A program made the translations under genes and the position numbers. 10,663 bases of DNA from Candidatus Faecivivens stercorigallinarum (GTDB lineage: Bacteria; Bacillota; Clostridia; Oscillospirales; Ruminococcaceae): contig DVLN01000219.1 in assembly GCA_018715465.1 (NCBI GenBank), positions 1 to 10,663 of the forward strand. The letters run 5' to 3'. The stretch's first letter is position 1. Every line of letters starts with the position of its first letter. The notes below the pieces were generated by a model. That model searched no databases. It was not told the origin of the DNA and saw only the letters and a list, made by a program, of their open reading frames with translations. This document shows positions 1 to 7,595 of the stretch, piece after piece.

Positions 1-83
1 TAGCAGGTGAGACAATTTGATTTTTTGATTCGTTTATATTGGTGAAGGCCTTCCAAATAAGATGACGGCAAGGAGGTGTGGGC

Positions 84-656
84 ATGCCGGAAATGCAAAT
101 TGAAGATGTGGCTTTGCTGCATCAGCTGGTGAGAGAACCGGAAAATGGGATTCGTCTGTTGCAGCAGCAGTATGGCAGTCTGATTTATCGGATTGTCTGT
201 CGGGTATTGCCGGAATATCCGCAGGATGCCGAGGAAGTAGCGGCTGATGTACTGGTCAAAACCTGGGAAAATGCTTCTTTTTTGCTGAAGGATAACCGGC
301 CGCTTATGCCATGGCTGATTGTAACGGCACGCAACCGGGCTATTGACCGCAGGCGAGGGCTTGCCAGACCGACAGCCGAGCTTTCAGAACTGATGGGTAT
401 TCTGCCGGAACACCTTTCATCGGATGGGGAAGATCTGATCGGAACATTGGTTGCACAGATGGAACAGCCGGATCGGGAGATTTTTCTTCGGCGGTATTAT
501 CGGATGGAAACGTCCCGTGAGATCGGTGAGGCACTCGGCATGAATGAACATACAGTCAATGTACGCCTGTCCAGAGGACGGGCAAAGCTGAAAAAAGAGT
601 ATCTCAAACAGATGGGAAGGGGGAGCAGAGATTATGCGAAACAACATGGAATATGA
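84..656 (+). CDS. ECF-type RNA polymerase sigma-70 family sigma factor
   Basis: Directs RNA polymerase to a specific promoter set, probably in response to an envelope or extracellular signal. The 190-residue protein has a region 2 (about 23-92, including DAEEVAADVLVKTWE and the basic PWLIVTARNRAIDRRR stretch) and a region 4 helix-turn-helix (about 118-173, including EIGEALGMNEHTVNVRLSRGR). It has no region 1 or 3, as expected for the ECF class. The ATG at 84 is chosen because AAGGAGG at 70-76 lies 7 nt upstream; an in-frame GTG at 78 would sit almost on that site. The 3' end overlaps the next gene by 23 nt, suggesting translational coupling to its putative anti-sigma partner. The sigma family is clear; its regulon and ECF subgroup cannot be read from this window. 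Confidence 0.93.
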   Translation: MPEMQIEDVALLHQLVREPENGIRLLQQQYGSLIYRIVCRVLPEYPQDAEEVAADVLVKTWENASFLLKDNRPLMPWLIVTARNRAIDRRRGLARPTAELSELMGILPEHLSSDGEDLIGTLVAQMEQPDREIFLRRYYRMETSREIGEALGMNEHTVNVRLSRGRAKLKKEYLKQMGRGSRDYAKQHGI

Positions 657-2292
657 TGAGCAGCTGCTGCATGCGCTGTCTGAGCTGCCGCCGTCTGATG
701 AATCCGAGCAGGTTCCGGACGTGGTCAATGAACGCATCTGCCGCCTGGCACTGCAAAAGATACAATCGGCAGAGGATGAAACGTTTGTAATGTCAGAACA
801 GGGTTTTGAATCGGAAGATTACGAAAAGACAGGAAGGAATTATACTATGAATAAGTACAGTCAGAAAGGAATGTTGGGCTCTACCATTAATCGTACACTG
901 CGCATCAGCCTGATTGCAGCGGCAATCCTCTGCGGCAGTGCGGTGACGGTCTGCGCGGTCGGCCCGCAGCTGGTCACGATGCTGGGCGGAAAGATCGGGT
1001 TCTTTGAGGAGGCTCCGAGTCAGTCGGAGGTCTCTGACCCGGTAGAAGCACCGCGCACCAACTTTGTCGAAACGCAGAAAAAGCTGGAAGCCTATAATGC
1101 CGCCATTGGGGAGACGGTAACCGACAACGGCGTCAGCATCACGCTGGATAATATCTCGATGGATGTCACCAGTATGGATATTTTCCTGACGATTACCGGG
1201 CAGGAAGCCATTGACGAAATTATGAGCTGGGACGATTATGGACCGCTTTGGAACCAGTTCTTCGGTGTTGGCCCTGATTTTTATTATGCAACGATCAATG
1301 GTGAAACAATTGCACAGTATGACGTGGAAGACTGGTATTTGAATGAAGATGGTTCGCTCAAGCTCTGGCGGCATTATATCTTGACCGATGCCCCGGAAGG
1401 GGACGAGATTCAGGTTGTATTGGAAGACAATACTGCACTTGGTCGGAGCGGAGAATGGAAGTTTACTGTCACGTTGGACGGAGAATCAGTCCGTGCAGGC
1501 GCAAAGATTGCGCAGCCGGCAGATTTCCCGATGCCGGAAGTAACGTATAAAGACATAGATGGAAAGGATTACACCCTCAACCGAGACCTTCATTTGAGTT
1601 ATCTCGCATTTGGACCGGTTGGCGGCGTAATCCAGACCACTGTCGAGGAAAATCATACCACCGATTCTGTTGGAAGAGATGTTGTGATCAACGAAGGAAT
1701 GGACGCCAGTATGCTTTATATTACCGATAATACCGGTAATGAACTGTATACTTGTAAAGCTACTGCAATCAGCGGCAGTGCACTCAACCTGACTGCTCCT
1801 GCTGAAAACGCAACTTCAATTACACTGACCCCGGTGATTCAACAGTTTTCGGAAGATGGCGGATGGTTGGGAGAAGAACGGACGCTCAGCCTGGACGAAC
1901 TGAAAAAAGGTGCTAAAATAGAGACCAGCCCGATTGGTGGGTATACTGTCGAAAACTTTGTCATCAAAGACGGTGCGATCAGCTATGATCTGGTTCCGTA
2001 TGGTTGGAGCGGATCTTATTCTGAAGTGATTCGCCCGCAGTACGACGGAAAGATTACCCAGTTGGAAGAAGAGGTAACGGGTTTTCAGGACGGTGGAACT
2101 GCAACAATCCTGAAATCCGGGCTGCTTTCCTCGACTGTTGATCCGCAGACCGGCGTCGTCAGTGTACGTCATGACTTTTATGCCGCGACCGATGAAGAAC
2201 TGGAAACGATCACCGAGTGGAAGTATGACTATACTGAATTTAAGCTCGATACTGAAAATGCAGTAACGGTTCAGCTGGAATCGCTGGATTAA
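634..2292 (+). CDS. DUF4179 domain-containing membrane protein, putative anti-sigma factor
   Basis: Probable membrane-bound regulator of the overlapping sigma factor. The 552-residue protein has an acidic cytoplasmic N-terminus (1-85), one hydrophobic segment at about 89-109 (ISLIAAAILCGSAVTVCAVG), and a large extracytoplasmic part. Just outside the membrane, the GETVTDNGVSITLDNISMD region (about 158-180) resembles DUF4179. The remainder, to 552, looks beta-rich and Ig-like. There is no HxxxCxxC zinc anti-sigma motif, so any sigma-binding segment is of another type. The ATG at 634 has GGAAGGGGGAG about 8 nt upstream. A second ATG at 847 (residue 72) has AGGAAGG 9 nt upstream and could give a shorter form without most of the cytoplasmic tail. 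The anti-sigma role is inferred from gene order and topology; the DUF4179 assignment is from family resemblance. Confidence 0.85.
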   Translation: MRNNMEYDEQLLHALSELPPSDESEQVPDVVNERICRLALQKIQSAEDETFVMSEQGFESEDYEKTGRNYTMNKYSQKGMLGSTINRTLRISLIAAAILCGSAVTVCAVGPQLVTMLGGKIGFFEEAPSQSEVSDPVEAPRTNFVETQKKLEAYNAAIGETVTDNGVSITLDNISMDVTSMDIFLTITGQEAIDEIMSWDDYGPLWNQFFGVGPDFYYATINGETIAQYDVEDWYLNEDGSLKLWRHYILTDAPEGDEIQVVLEDNTALGRSGEWKFTVTLDGESVRAGAKIAQPADFPMPEVTYKDIDGKDYTLNRDLHLSYLAFGPVGGVIQTTVEENHTTDSVGRDVVINEGMDASMLYITDNTGNELYTCKATAISGSALNLTAPAENATSITLTPVIQQFSEDGGWLGEERTLSLDELKKGAKIETSPIGGYTVENFVIKDGAISYDLVPYGWSGSYSEVIRPQYDGKITQLEEEVTGFQDGGTATILKSGLLSSTVDPQTGVVSVRHDFYAATDEELETITEWKYDYTEFKLDTENAVTVQLESLD

Positions 2293-2331
2293 GTGACTGA
2301 CTGACCAGCTGACAGGTTGATCGCTGGGGTT

Positions 2332-2365
2332 GAAAAAGCTGTCCTGAAAATAGGGCGGCTTTTTC
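2332..2365 (+). terminator. Intrinsic terminator after the sigma/DUF4179 pair
   Basis: GAAAAAGC at 2332-2339 pairs with GCTTTTTC at 2358-2365. The inner arms TGTCCT and AGGGCG extend the stem, with two G-T pairs, around a 6-nt GAAAAT loop. The T run is part of the descending arm, so it is a moderate terminator. It lies 40 nt after the stop codon and before the next promoter. Confidence 0.75.
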
Positions 2366-2389
2366 GTGTCTGCTTCATAAACGTTTGTC

Positions 2390-2418
2390 TTGCAAAATGA
2401 TGCCGGCTGGCGTATAAT
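2390..2418 (+). promoter_or_regulatory. Sigma-A type promoter of the DUF4867 gene
   Basis: TTGCAA (2390-2395) and TATAAT (2413-2418) are separated by 17 nt. A transcript would start near 2425, leaving a leader of about 84 nt before the ATG at 2509. The position just after a terminator supports an independent transcription unit. Confidence 0.8.
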
Positions 2419-2430
2419 AAATAATAGACC

Positions 2431-2488
2431 GTGCGGGAGCACACCCGCCAGAAACGAAAACATTTTTGGTAAAAGCGGCAATCGCCGC
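2431..2488 (+). promoter_or_regulatory. Leader with two small hairpins upstream of the DUF4867 gene
   Basis: Hairpin 1 is GCGGG (2433-2437) with CCCGC (2444-2448). It competes with an alternative GTGC/GCAC hairpin at 2431-2442. Hairpin 2 is GCGGC (2475-2479), loop AATC, GCCGC (2484-2488), ending 6 nt before the AGGAGG site. Both are followed by CCAG. They do not cover the ribosome binding site and match no riboswitch I recognise, so a regulatory role is speculative. Confidence 0.3.
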
Positions 2489-2508
2489 CAGTGCAGGAGG
2501 TAATCAGT

Positions 2509-3165
2509 ATGCTTGAGACACTCAGAGAATTGAACCCCGGACTTCCTTTCTATTCGGCCAGTGACCCGGAATTTGCCGGTTATGGCCGAGTTGTTGACGG
2601 ACTGGACCTGTCGGACCTTGCGGCAGCAGTTGCAGCCCTTCCGATGCCGGAAAAGGGACAGAGCGCTTACGAGCCGTCGATCGACAGTTTGGAAAAATGT
2701 GCATCTGCCGCGGAAGTTTCCCGTGTGCTGTACGGTGAAATGCCGACACAGGCCGGCTGCTGCTGGGGTTATAACAACCAGATGAACGCACTGGAATGGC
2801 ATCAGGGCAGTGAAATCAACCTTGCAGTTGGTGAACCGCTGGTTCTGCTGCTGGCAACGCTGTTTGACCTGGAAAACGGAAAACTTGATGCCTCCAAAGT
2901 CAAGGCGTTTGTCCTCGAACCCGGTAAAGCAATCGAAGTCTACGGTACAACGCTGCATTACTGTCCCTGTCAGTTGAGCGACAACGGCTTTAGATGCCTG
3001 GTCTGCCTGCCCAAGGGCACCAATACCGACCTCAAGCTGCCGCATGAGGACAAGCGGCTGACTGCCAATAATAAATGGCTGCTTGCACATGAAAGCTGCA
3101 CCTCTCTGCTGGAAAGCGGCGCGGTTGCAGGCATTTCCGGCGAAAACTGGATTGTCCGTTATTAA
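2509..3165 (+). CDS. DUF4867 family protein (cupin-like, function unknown)
   Basis: A 218-residue soluble protein with no signal peptide or membrane segment. It resembles DUF4867, a Firmicutes family of unknown function with a cupin-like fold related to ureidoglycolate-lyase-type proteins. The core runs through GCCWGYNNQMNALEWHQGSE (about 83-102), a hydrophobic strand (LVLLLATLFDL) and EPGKAIEVYGTTLHYCPC (137-154). H98, E102 and H150 are the likeliest metal or substrate ligands if the cupin assignment holds. It has eight cysteines, four of them at 152-166 (CPC and CLVC). ATG 2509 is chosen because AGGAGG (2495-2500) lies 8 nt upstream; an in-frame GTG at 2491 would contain that site. The gene has its own promoter and converges on a GH2 gene. 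That neighbourhood would suit a sugar-related role, but this is only a guess. Confidence 0.8.
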   Translation: MLETLRELNPGLPFYSASDPEFAGYGRVVDGLDLSDLAAAVAALPMPEKGQSAYEPSIDSLEKCASAAEVSRVLYGEMPTQAGCCWGYNNQMNALEWHQGSEINLAVGEPLVLLLATLFDLENGKLDASKVKAFVLEPGKAIEVYGTTLHYCPCQLSDNGFRCLVCLPKGTNTDLKLPHEDKRLTANNKWLLAHESCTSLLESGAVAGISGENWIVRY

Positions 3166-3187
3166 TAGTTATATTTGATGTTAAAGC

Positions 3188-3220
3188 TAAAGGGCCGCAG
3201 GGAAAACCTGCGGCCCTTTA
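3188..3220. terminator. Shared bidirectional terminator between convergent genes
   Basis: A 14-bp perfect stem (TAAAGGGCCGCAGG with CCTGCGGCCCTTTA) closes a GAAAA loop. It begins 23 nt after the DUF4867 stop and ends 7 nt from the stop of the minus-strand GH2 gene. A/T runs lie on both flanks, so it can serve both convergent units. Confidence 0.88.
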
Positions 3221-3226
3221 ATCGTC

Positions 3227-4987
3227 TTAGGCTTTTTTCAGATTGATCTTTGCGATAATTTCCGACTCTATTTTAAATTGGCGGTCTGGTGTCAGCAGAC
3301 CGTTGACTTCCTGTTGGACGTCGGTCACCTGGGTGTAGCAGTATCCGCAGCAGTATGGAAGCTGTTTGATGGCGGTTGTAATCGCATCAAAACGGCGGAT
3401 AAAATCCTCTTTGGTTGCGACTTTATTTCCATAACCCCAGCCGCTGTCGTCACCGGTAAAGGCAATGCCGCCGAATTCACTGATGATGATTGGCTGGCCG
3501 TGATAGTTGTATCCGTCTGCAAAAGCGTAATGGCATCGGTCAATGGTGAAAGGAATGTGGTTGTCAAGCATCGCTTTGCAGTTGTTCAGGTAGTAGCTGA
3601 GGAACTCCTCTGCATCTTCCGCGTAATCATGCAGGGTAATGATATCCGAAACGGTATGCCGCCAGCCATCGTTACAGATGACCGGACGCATAGGGTCAAG
3701 CGACTTGGTCATATAATAAATCGCTTCGGTAAAATGCTGCTGCATCGGGTCGCGGGCAATCTCCGAAACACCCCAGCTTTCGTTGAAGGGGGTCCAGGTG
3801 ATAATGCTGGGATGATTGTAATTCTGCCGGACAATTTCCATCCATTCAGCGGTTATATTTCCGACAGCTTCATCATCAAACTGATAGGTTGCCGGAAATT
3901 CGCTCCAGACCAAAACTCCTTTGCGGTCACACCAGTATAAAAACCGTTCGTCTTCGGTCTTCTGATGTTTGCGCAGACCGTTATAGCCGAGCGCAAGGAT
4001 TTTGTCGAGATCTTCAATCAATGCTTCTTCACTGGGCGGAGTCAGATGGCTGTCCGGCCAGTACCCCTGATCAAGAATCAGACGCTGGTACAGTTCTGTA
4101 CCGTTTAACAGGATTTTTCCTTCGCGGATGGCAATTTCCCGAAGTCCGAAATAGGATTTGACACAATCACAGGGTGTGTTTTCTCCAGCTGGATAGAAAC
4201 TGATTTGCAGATCATACAGATCGGGGGATTCCGGGCTCCAGATGCGGACGCCCCATTCACAGACATCCAGATTTTCCAGACCCAGTTCGGCAGTTGCTTT
4301 GCCCATTTTGACTGGGACGCGGATTTCTCCGGCCGGGATTCCTTCAAAACTGGCCTGTGCAAGGAGCATGCCTTTTTCTGCACCGCAGATTTCTGCCTCA
4401 ATGTGGACAGATTTATGCTGAAGGTCGGGCGTTAGTTTCAGCCGTTCGATTCGAGACGCCGGGACATATTCCATCCAGACGGTTTTCCAGATACCAGTCG
4501 TCTGAACATACCAGCAGCCGAAGTTTTCCTTTTTCCAGCGTTGTTTGCCGCGCGGCTGAGAGATAGAGAAACTGTCGGTTACATAAACGGTCAGCCGGTT
4601 TTCACCGTTCTCAATCCAGTCGGTGATATCAAATGAAAAGCGTGCATAGCCGCCCCTGTGTTCACCGACAAAATATCCGTTGACAAACACCCGGGTGTGC
4701 CAGTCGCTCCCTTCAAAATGCAGCAGCAGCCGTTTGTCACTTTTGACGGCTGTGAAGGTTCTGGAATACCATACGCCACTATGTGGATTTGGGTCTTCAA
4801 TGCCGCTCATCTTCGTTTCATATGTAAACGGAACCTGAATCTGGTGCTGTGGTACAAAACCGTTTTGCCACCCAAGTGCCAGTCCGTTTCCGGTGTCATC
4901 AAAAGCAAAATCCCATCTTCCATTGAGGTTTTCCCACTGGTTGCGGAGCAGCTGTGGGCGCGGGTAATCTTTCATATAATTACACAT
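3227..4987 (-). CDS. Glycoside hydrolase family 2 enzyme (beta-galactosidase/beta-glucuronidase-like)
   Basis: A retaining exo-beta-glycosidase, probably cytoplasmic, acting on small oligosaccharides or glycosides after import. The 586-residue protein has the GH2 order: a jelly-roll sugar-binding domain (about 12-175), an Ig-like domain (about 178-285) and a TIM barrel (about 285-586). The acid/base glutamate is E403 in TPFNESWG; the nucleophile is E504 in IISEFGG. No signal peptide is visible. The NxK carboxylate-binding motif of beta-glucuronidases is not apparent near the C-terminus (EVNGLLTPDRQFK instead), which argues against a classic glucuronidase; the actual substrate cannot be read. 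The ATG at 4987 is chosen because AAGGAG (complement of 4997-5002) lies 9 nt upstream. The frame stays open to 5119, but that would run over the promoter. It is shorter than LacZ (about 1020 residues) and close in size to GUS. Confidence 0.93.
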   Translation of the reverse strand: MCNYMKDYPRPQLLRNQWENLNGRWDFAFDDTGNGLALGWQNGFVPQHQIQVPFTYETKMSGIEDPNPHSGVWYSRTFTAVKSDKRLLLHFEGSDWHTRVFVNGYFVGEHRGGYARFSFDITDWIENGENRLTVYVTDSFSISQPRGKQRWKKENFGCWYVQTTGIWKTVWMEYVPASRIERLKLTPDLQHKSVHIEAEICGAEKGMLLAQASFEGIPAGEIRVPVKMGKATAELGLENLDVCEWGVRIWSPESPDLYDLQISFYPAGENTPCDCVKSYFGLREIAIREGKILLNGTELYQRLILDQGYWPDSHLTPPSEEALIEDLDKILALGYNGLRKHQKTEDERFLYWCDRKGVLVWSEFPATYQFDDEAVGNITAEWMEIVRQNYNHPSIITWTPFNESWGVSEIARDPMQQHFTEAIYYMTKSLDPMRPVICNDGWRHTVSDIITLHDYAEDAEEFLSYYLNNCKAMLDNHIPFTIDRCHYAFADGYNYHGQPIIISEFGGIAFTGDDSGWGYGNKVATKEDFIRRFDAITTAIKQLPYCCGYCYTQVTDVQQEVNGLLTPDRQFKIESEIIAKINLKKA

Positions 4988-5023
4988 AATAATCGTCTCC
5001 TTTTTGTACCGAATGCCAGCTTT

Positions 5024-5052
5024 ATTATATGCGTGTCTGCTTAGAATGTCAA
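5024..5052 (-). promoter_or_regulatory. Consensus sigma-A promoter of the GH2 gene
   Basis: On the minus strand, TTGACA (complement of 5047-5052) and TATAAT (complement of 5024-5029) are separated by exactly 17 nt, a perfect consensus match. The predicted start near 5017 leaves a leader of about 30 nt. A catabolic gene with so strong a core promoter would usually need a repressor, but I see no clear operator. Confidence 0.88.
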
Positions 5053-5096
5053 TGGTTTTCCGGTAAAAAAATGCCGTTTTCGGACGGACTGTAAAC

Positions 5097-5125
5097 TTGA
5101 CATCATAACTGATTTGCATTATACT
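5097..5125 (+). promoter_or_regulatory. Sigma-A promoter of the hydrolase/MurF-like/Ddl operon
   Basis: TTGACA (5097-5102), a 17-nt spacer and TATACT (5120-5125) give one mismatch to consensus. It is divergent from the GH2 promoter, with about 44 nt between the two -35 boxes. The transcript would start near 5132. Confidence 0.85.
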
Positions 5126-5162
5126 AATTTAGATATAGACTACGATGGAAAGGCGGATGCAG

Positions 5163-5972
5163 ATGCAGACGCAGAGGATACAGGTGCAGGGTTTTTCTGT
5201 CAATTATGCAATGCTGGGCTGCCCGGATGGCAGACCTGACCCTGACAGAGAAACACTGGTATTTTTGCAGGGCTGGGGAACCAGCATTTCGATCTATCCC
5301 AAACTGCTGGAACACATGGCGCATTTTGTCCCGGTGCTGGCTGCGGATTTTCCGGGATTTGGTGAAACGGCGGAACCGTCTGAACCTTGGGGTGTCAGCG
5401 AGTTTGCCGATTTTGTGATTGAGCTGATTCGAACGTTGGGCCTAAAAAAAGTCATCCTGATGGGTCATTCCCATGGCGGACGTGTGTCGGTCGAGATTGC
5501 TTCCAGACAGGGATTACCCTTTACCGTTACAAGAATGATTTTGATGGACGCTGCCGGCGTCCTGCCCAAAAAGACGGCAAAACAGAAACTCCGCCAGCGG
5601 AAATATAAAATCTGCCGCTGGATTCTGGAACTGCCGCTTTGCCGGGTGCTATACCCGGATGCACTGGAAAACCTTCGCCGCAGTCATGGCAGTGCTGATT
5701 ACCTGAACGCTTCTCCGATGATGCGTCAAACGCTGGTTCGCTGCGTCAATACCGATATGACCCCGAAAATGCCGTCGGTGCATGTTCCTACGCTGCTGCT
5801 GTGGGGTGAAAAAGATACGGCAACACCGCTTTCGGATGGCGAGACAATGGAACGTTTGCTGCCGGACGCAGCACTTGTTAAAGTTCCCAATGCCGGGCAT
5901 TTCTGCTTTATTGACAGCTGGGAACTGGTTTCGCGGGTACTGGCAAGCTACCTGGGAACGGAGGAAAAGTGA
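5163..5972 (+). CDS. Alpha/beta fold hydrolase
   Basis: A soluble serine hydrolase of about 269 residues with a complete catalytic set. These are the oxyanion strand FLQGWGTS (about 34-41), the nucleophile elbow GHSHGG with S103, D218 in LLLWGEKD and H246 in NAGHFCF. A lid region (about 133-200) is rich in basic residues. The substrate is unknown: the fold covers esterases, lipases, amidases and peptidases. It is the first gene of an operon with a MurF-like ligase and Ddl, which suggests a role in wall-precursor metabolism but does not show it. In-frame ATG codons lie at 5145, 5157 and 5163. The last is preferred because AAGGCGG at 5150-5156 stands 6 nt upstream, whereas 5145 has no Shine-Dalgarno match. 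Starting at 5145 would add six residues. Its TGA overlaps the next ATG by one base. Confidence 0.88.
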   Translation: MQTQRIQVQGFSVNYAMLGCPDGRPDPDRETLVFLQGWGTSISIYPKLLEHMAHFVPVLAADFPGFGETAEPSEPWGVSEFADFVIELIRTLGLKKVILMGHSHGGRVSVEIASRQGLPFTVTRMILMDAAGVLPKKTAKQKLRQRKYKICRWILELPLCRVLYPDALENLRRSHGSADYLNASPMMRQTLVRCVNTDMTPKMPSVHVPTLLLWGEKDTATPLSDGETMERLLPDAALVKVPNAGHFCFIDSWELVSRVLASYLGTEEK

Positions 5973-7534
5973 TGCTGGACTGGATTTTGTATATTCTGCT
6001 ACTGGTGAGCTGGCTTTGCAGCTTTGCAATGCTGACGGTTTATAATACCCACATGTTCCAGCTCAATTCCTATAAACCGCATGAACAGCGTGTCTGGTAC
6101 CGGGATAAGTTTTTGCCGGCCTTTGTCGGGCGGAATCTGGGGGTTATTTTTACACTGCCGCTGCTGTGCTTCTGCGGACGTGTTGGAATCATCCTGTCAA
6201 TTCTGCTGTACGCGCTGACAGCGTATCTTGGCAGGCCACGCAAAGCCAAAAAGCCGCTGGTTTATACCGCCCGTGTCAAACGCATGCTGGCAACCGACGG
6301 CGTGCTGACGGCACTGACCCTTCTGGCTGCGGTGCTGCTGCATAGATGGCCGCTTGCCTGGGGCGTATTGCTCCCGGCTGCGCATTTTGTCTCAGGATTT
6401 TATCTGCTGGCTGCCAACTGGCTGAACAAGCCGATTGAAAAGTCGATCAACAACTGGTATATTAATGACGCGAAACGGATGATTGATTCGTCTCCCAACC
6501 TCAAAGTGGTCGGCATTACCGGCAGTTACGGCAAGACAAGTGTGAAATTTTTCCTCCGTAAACTGCTGTCGGCGCGATACAATGTGCTGATGACGCCGGA
6601 AAGCTACAATACCACGATGGGCGTTGTCAAGACCATCCGCAACTCTCTTCGTCCGACCCATGAGATTTTCCTCTGTGAGATGGGCGCGCGCAATATTGGG
6701 GATATTAAGGAAATCTGCGATATTGTTTCGCCGCGGTATGGGATCATCACTTCGATCGGCCCGCAGCATCTGGAGAGTTTCAAAACGGTTGATAACGTCA
6801 TCAAAACAAAGTTTGAACTGCGGGACGCGCTGCCGCAGGACGGTATCGTTTTCCTGAATGGCGACAATGAATATATCCGCTCTCAGACGCCCGGCCGCAA
6901 AGCCGTTACTTACGGCATTGAAAAGGAAGACTGCGATTATGTTGCACGGAATATCACTGTGTCAGCAAAAGGTTCGACCTTCACTATCTCTCAGGATGGC
7001 GAAGACTACACCTTTACCACCGCACTGATTGGAAGTCACAACGTGCTGAATATTACCGGCGCCATTGCAGTGGCTCATACATTGGGTGTGCCGATGCGCG
7101 ATCTGATTCCGCAGGTTCGGGCGTTGGAAAGCGTCCCGCACCGTTTGCAGCTGATTCGGGGACGAAATGCGCTGATTATTGACGATGCCTACAACTCCAA
7201 TCCGAGCGGAGCAAAAGCTGCGCTGGATACCCTGTCCCGATTTGACGGGGTCAAGATTCTGGTTACGCCAGGCATGGTCGAGCTGGGCACCAAACAGGCA
7301 GAACTCAACCGTGTGTTTGGCCGTCAGGCGGCGGCAGTTTGCGATTATGTTGCGCTGGTCGGCGAAAAACAGACCGAGCCGATTCATCAGGGACTGATGG
7401 ATGAAGGCTATCCAAAAGAAAAGATCTTTGTCGAACATGATCTGACCGCGGCGCTCAAATCAGTTGAGAATCTCCGTACCGGTGGTGTACAGAAGATCGT
7501 CCTGCTGGAAAATGACCTCCCGGATAACTTCTGA
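5972..7534 (+). CDS. Membrane-anchored MurF-like Mur ligase
   Basis: ATP-dependent amide ligase of the Mur family, closest in motifs to MurF, which joins D-Ala-D-Ala to UDP-MurNAc-tripeptide. The P-loop is ITGSYGKTS (182-190), followed by NTTMGV (213-218) and the MurF-type EMGA (236-239). GSHNVLNITGAIA lies at about 354-366 and DDAYNSNPSG at 404-413. Unlike the soluble canonical enzyme of about 450 residues, it has an N-terminal module of about 150 residues with roughly four hydrophobic segments (about 4-24, 55-85, 108-124, 127-148). This should place the ligase on the cytoplasmic face of the membrane. It ends in VLLENDLPDNF rather than the KGSR-type C-terminal motif of canonical MurF, so it may be a specialised paralogue. 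ATG 5972 has GGAGG (5960-5964) 7 nt upstream and overlaps the previous stop (TGATG). I leave the symbol empty because true MurF activity is unproven. Confidence 0.87.
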   Translation: MLDWILYILLLVSWLCSFAMLTVYNTHMFQLNSYKPHEQRVWYRDKFLPAFVGRNLGVIFTLPLLCFCGRVGIILSILLYALTAYLGRPRKAKKPLVYTARVKRMLATDGVLTALTLLAAVLLHRWPLAWGVLLPAAHFVSGFYLLAANWLNKPIEKSINNWYINDAKRMIDSSPNLKVVGITGSYGKTSVKFFLRKLLSARYNVLMTPESYNTTMGVVKTIRNSLRPTHEIFLCEMGARNIGDIKEICDIVSPRYGIITSIGPQHLESFKTVDNVIKTKFELRDALPQDGIVFLNGDNEYIRSQTPGRKAVTYGIEKEDCDYVARNITVSAKGSTFTISQDGEDYTFTTALIGSHNVLNITGAIAVAHTLGVPMRDLIPQVRALESVPHRLQLIRGRNALIIDDAYNSNPSGAKAALDTLSRFDGVKILVTPGMVELGTKQAELNRVFGRQAAAVCDYVALVGEKQTEPIHQGLMDEGYPKEKIFVEHDLTAALKSVENLRTGGVQKIVLLENDLPDNF

Positions 7535-7595
7535 TTGCTTTGAGGACAGATAACCTGTCAACTGCACATAGATCTGACGAAAGAAGGGTACTCTT

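Noticed and set aside
11..40. Possible promoter for the sigma gene (GACAAT or TTGATT with TATATT)
   Set aside because: The -35 matches are poor or the spacing is wrong (12 nt for TTGATT), and the window edge truncates the region.
44..53. Perfect 10-bp palindrome GAAGGCCTTC upstream of the sigma gene, possible operator
   Set aside because: Palindromes of this length are expected several times in 10 kb by chance, and it does not extend beyond 10 bp.
1816..3090. A 424-codon open frame on the minus strand spanning the end of the DUF4179 gene, the intergenic region and most of the DUF4867 gene
   Set aside because: It crosses a terminator and a promoter of the opposite strand, lies antisense to two well-supported genes, and its translation has no recognisable domain. 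It is a codon-bias shadow.
3227..4987. Calling the GH2 enzyme a beta-glucuronidase (uidA/gusA)
   Set aside because: The NxK motif that binds the glucuronate carboxylate is not apparent, so only the family-level call is supported.
5074..5087. CCGT-6-ACGG inverted repeat between the divergent promoters, possible operator
   Set aside because: The arms are only four bases long, too short to distinguish from chance.
7545..7559. GACAG/CTGTC hairpin between the MurF-like gene and ddl
   Set aside because: A 5-bp stem with no T tract; too weak to be a terminator or to argue for separate transcription.
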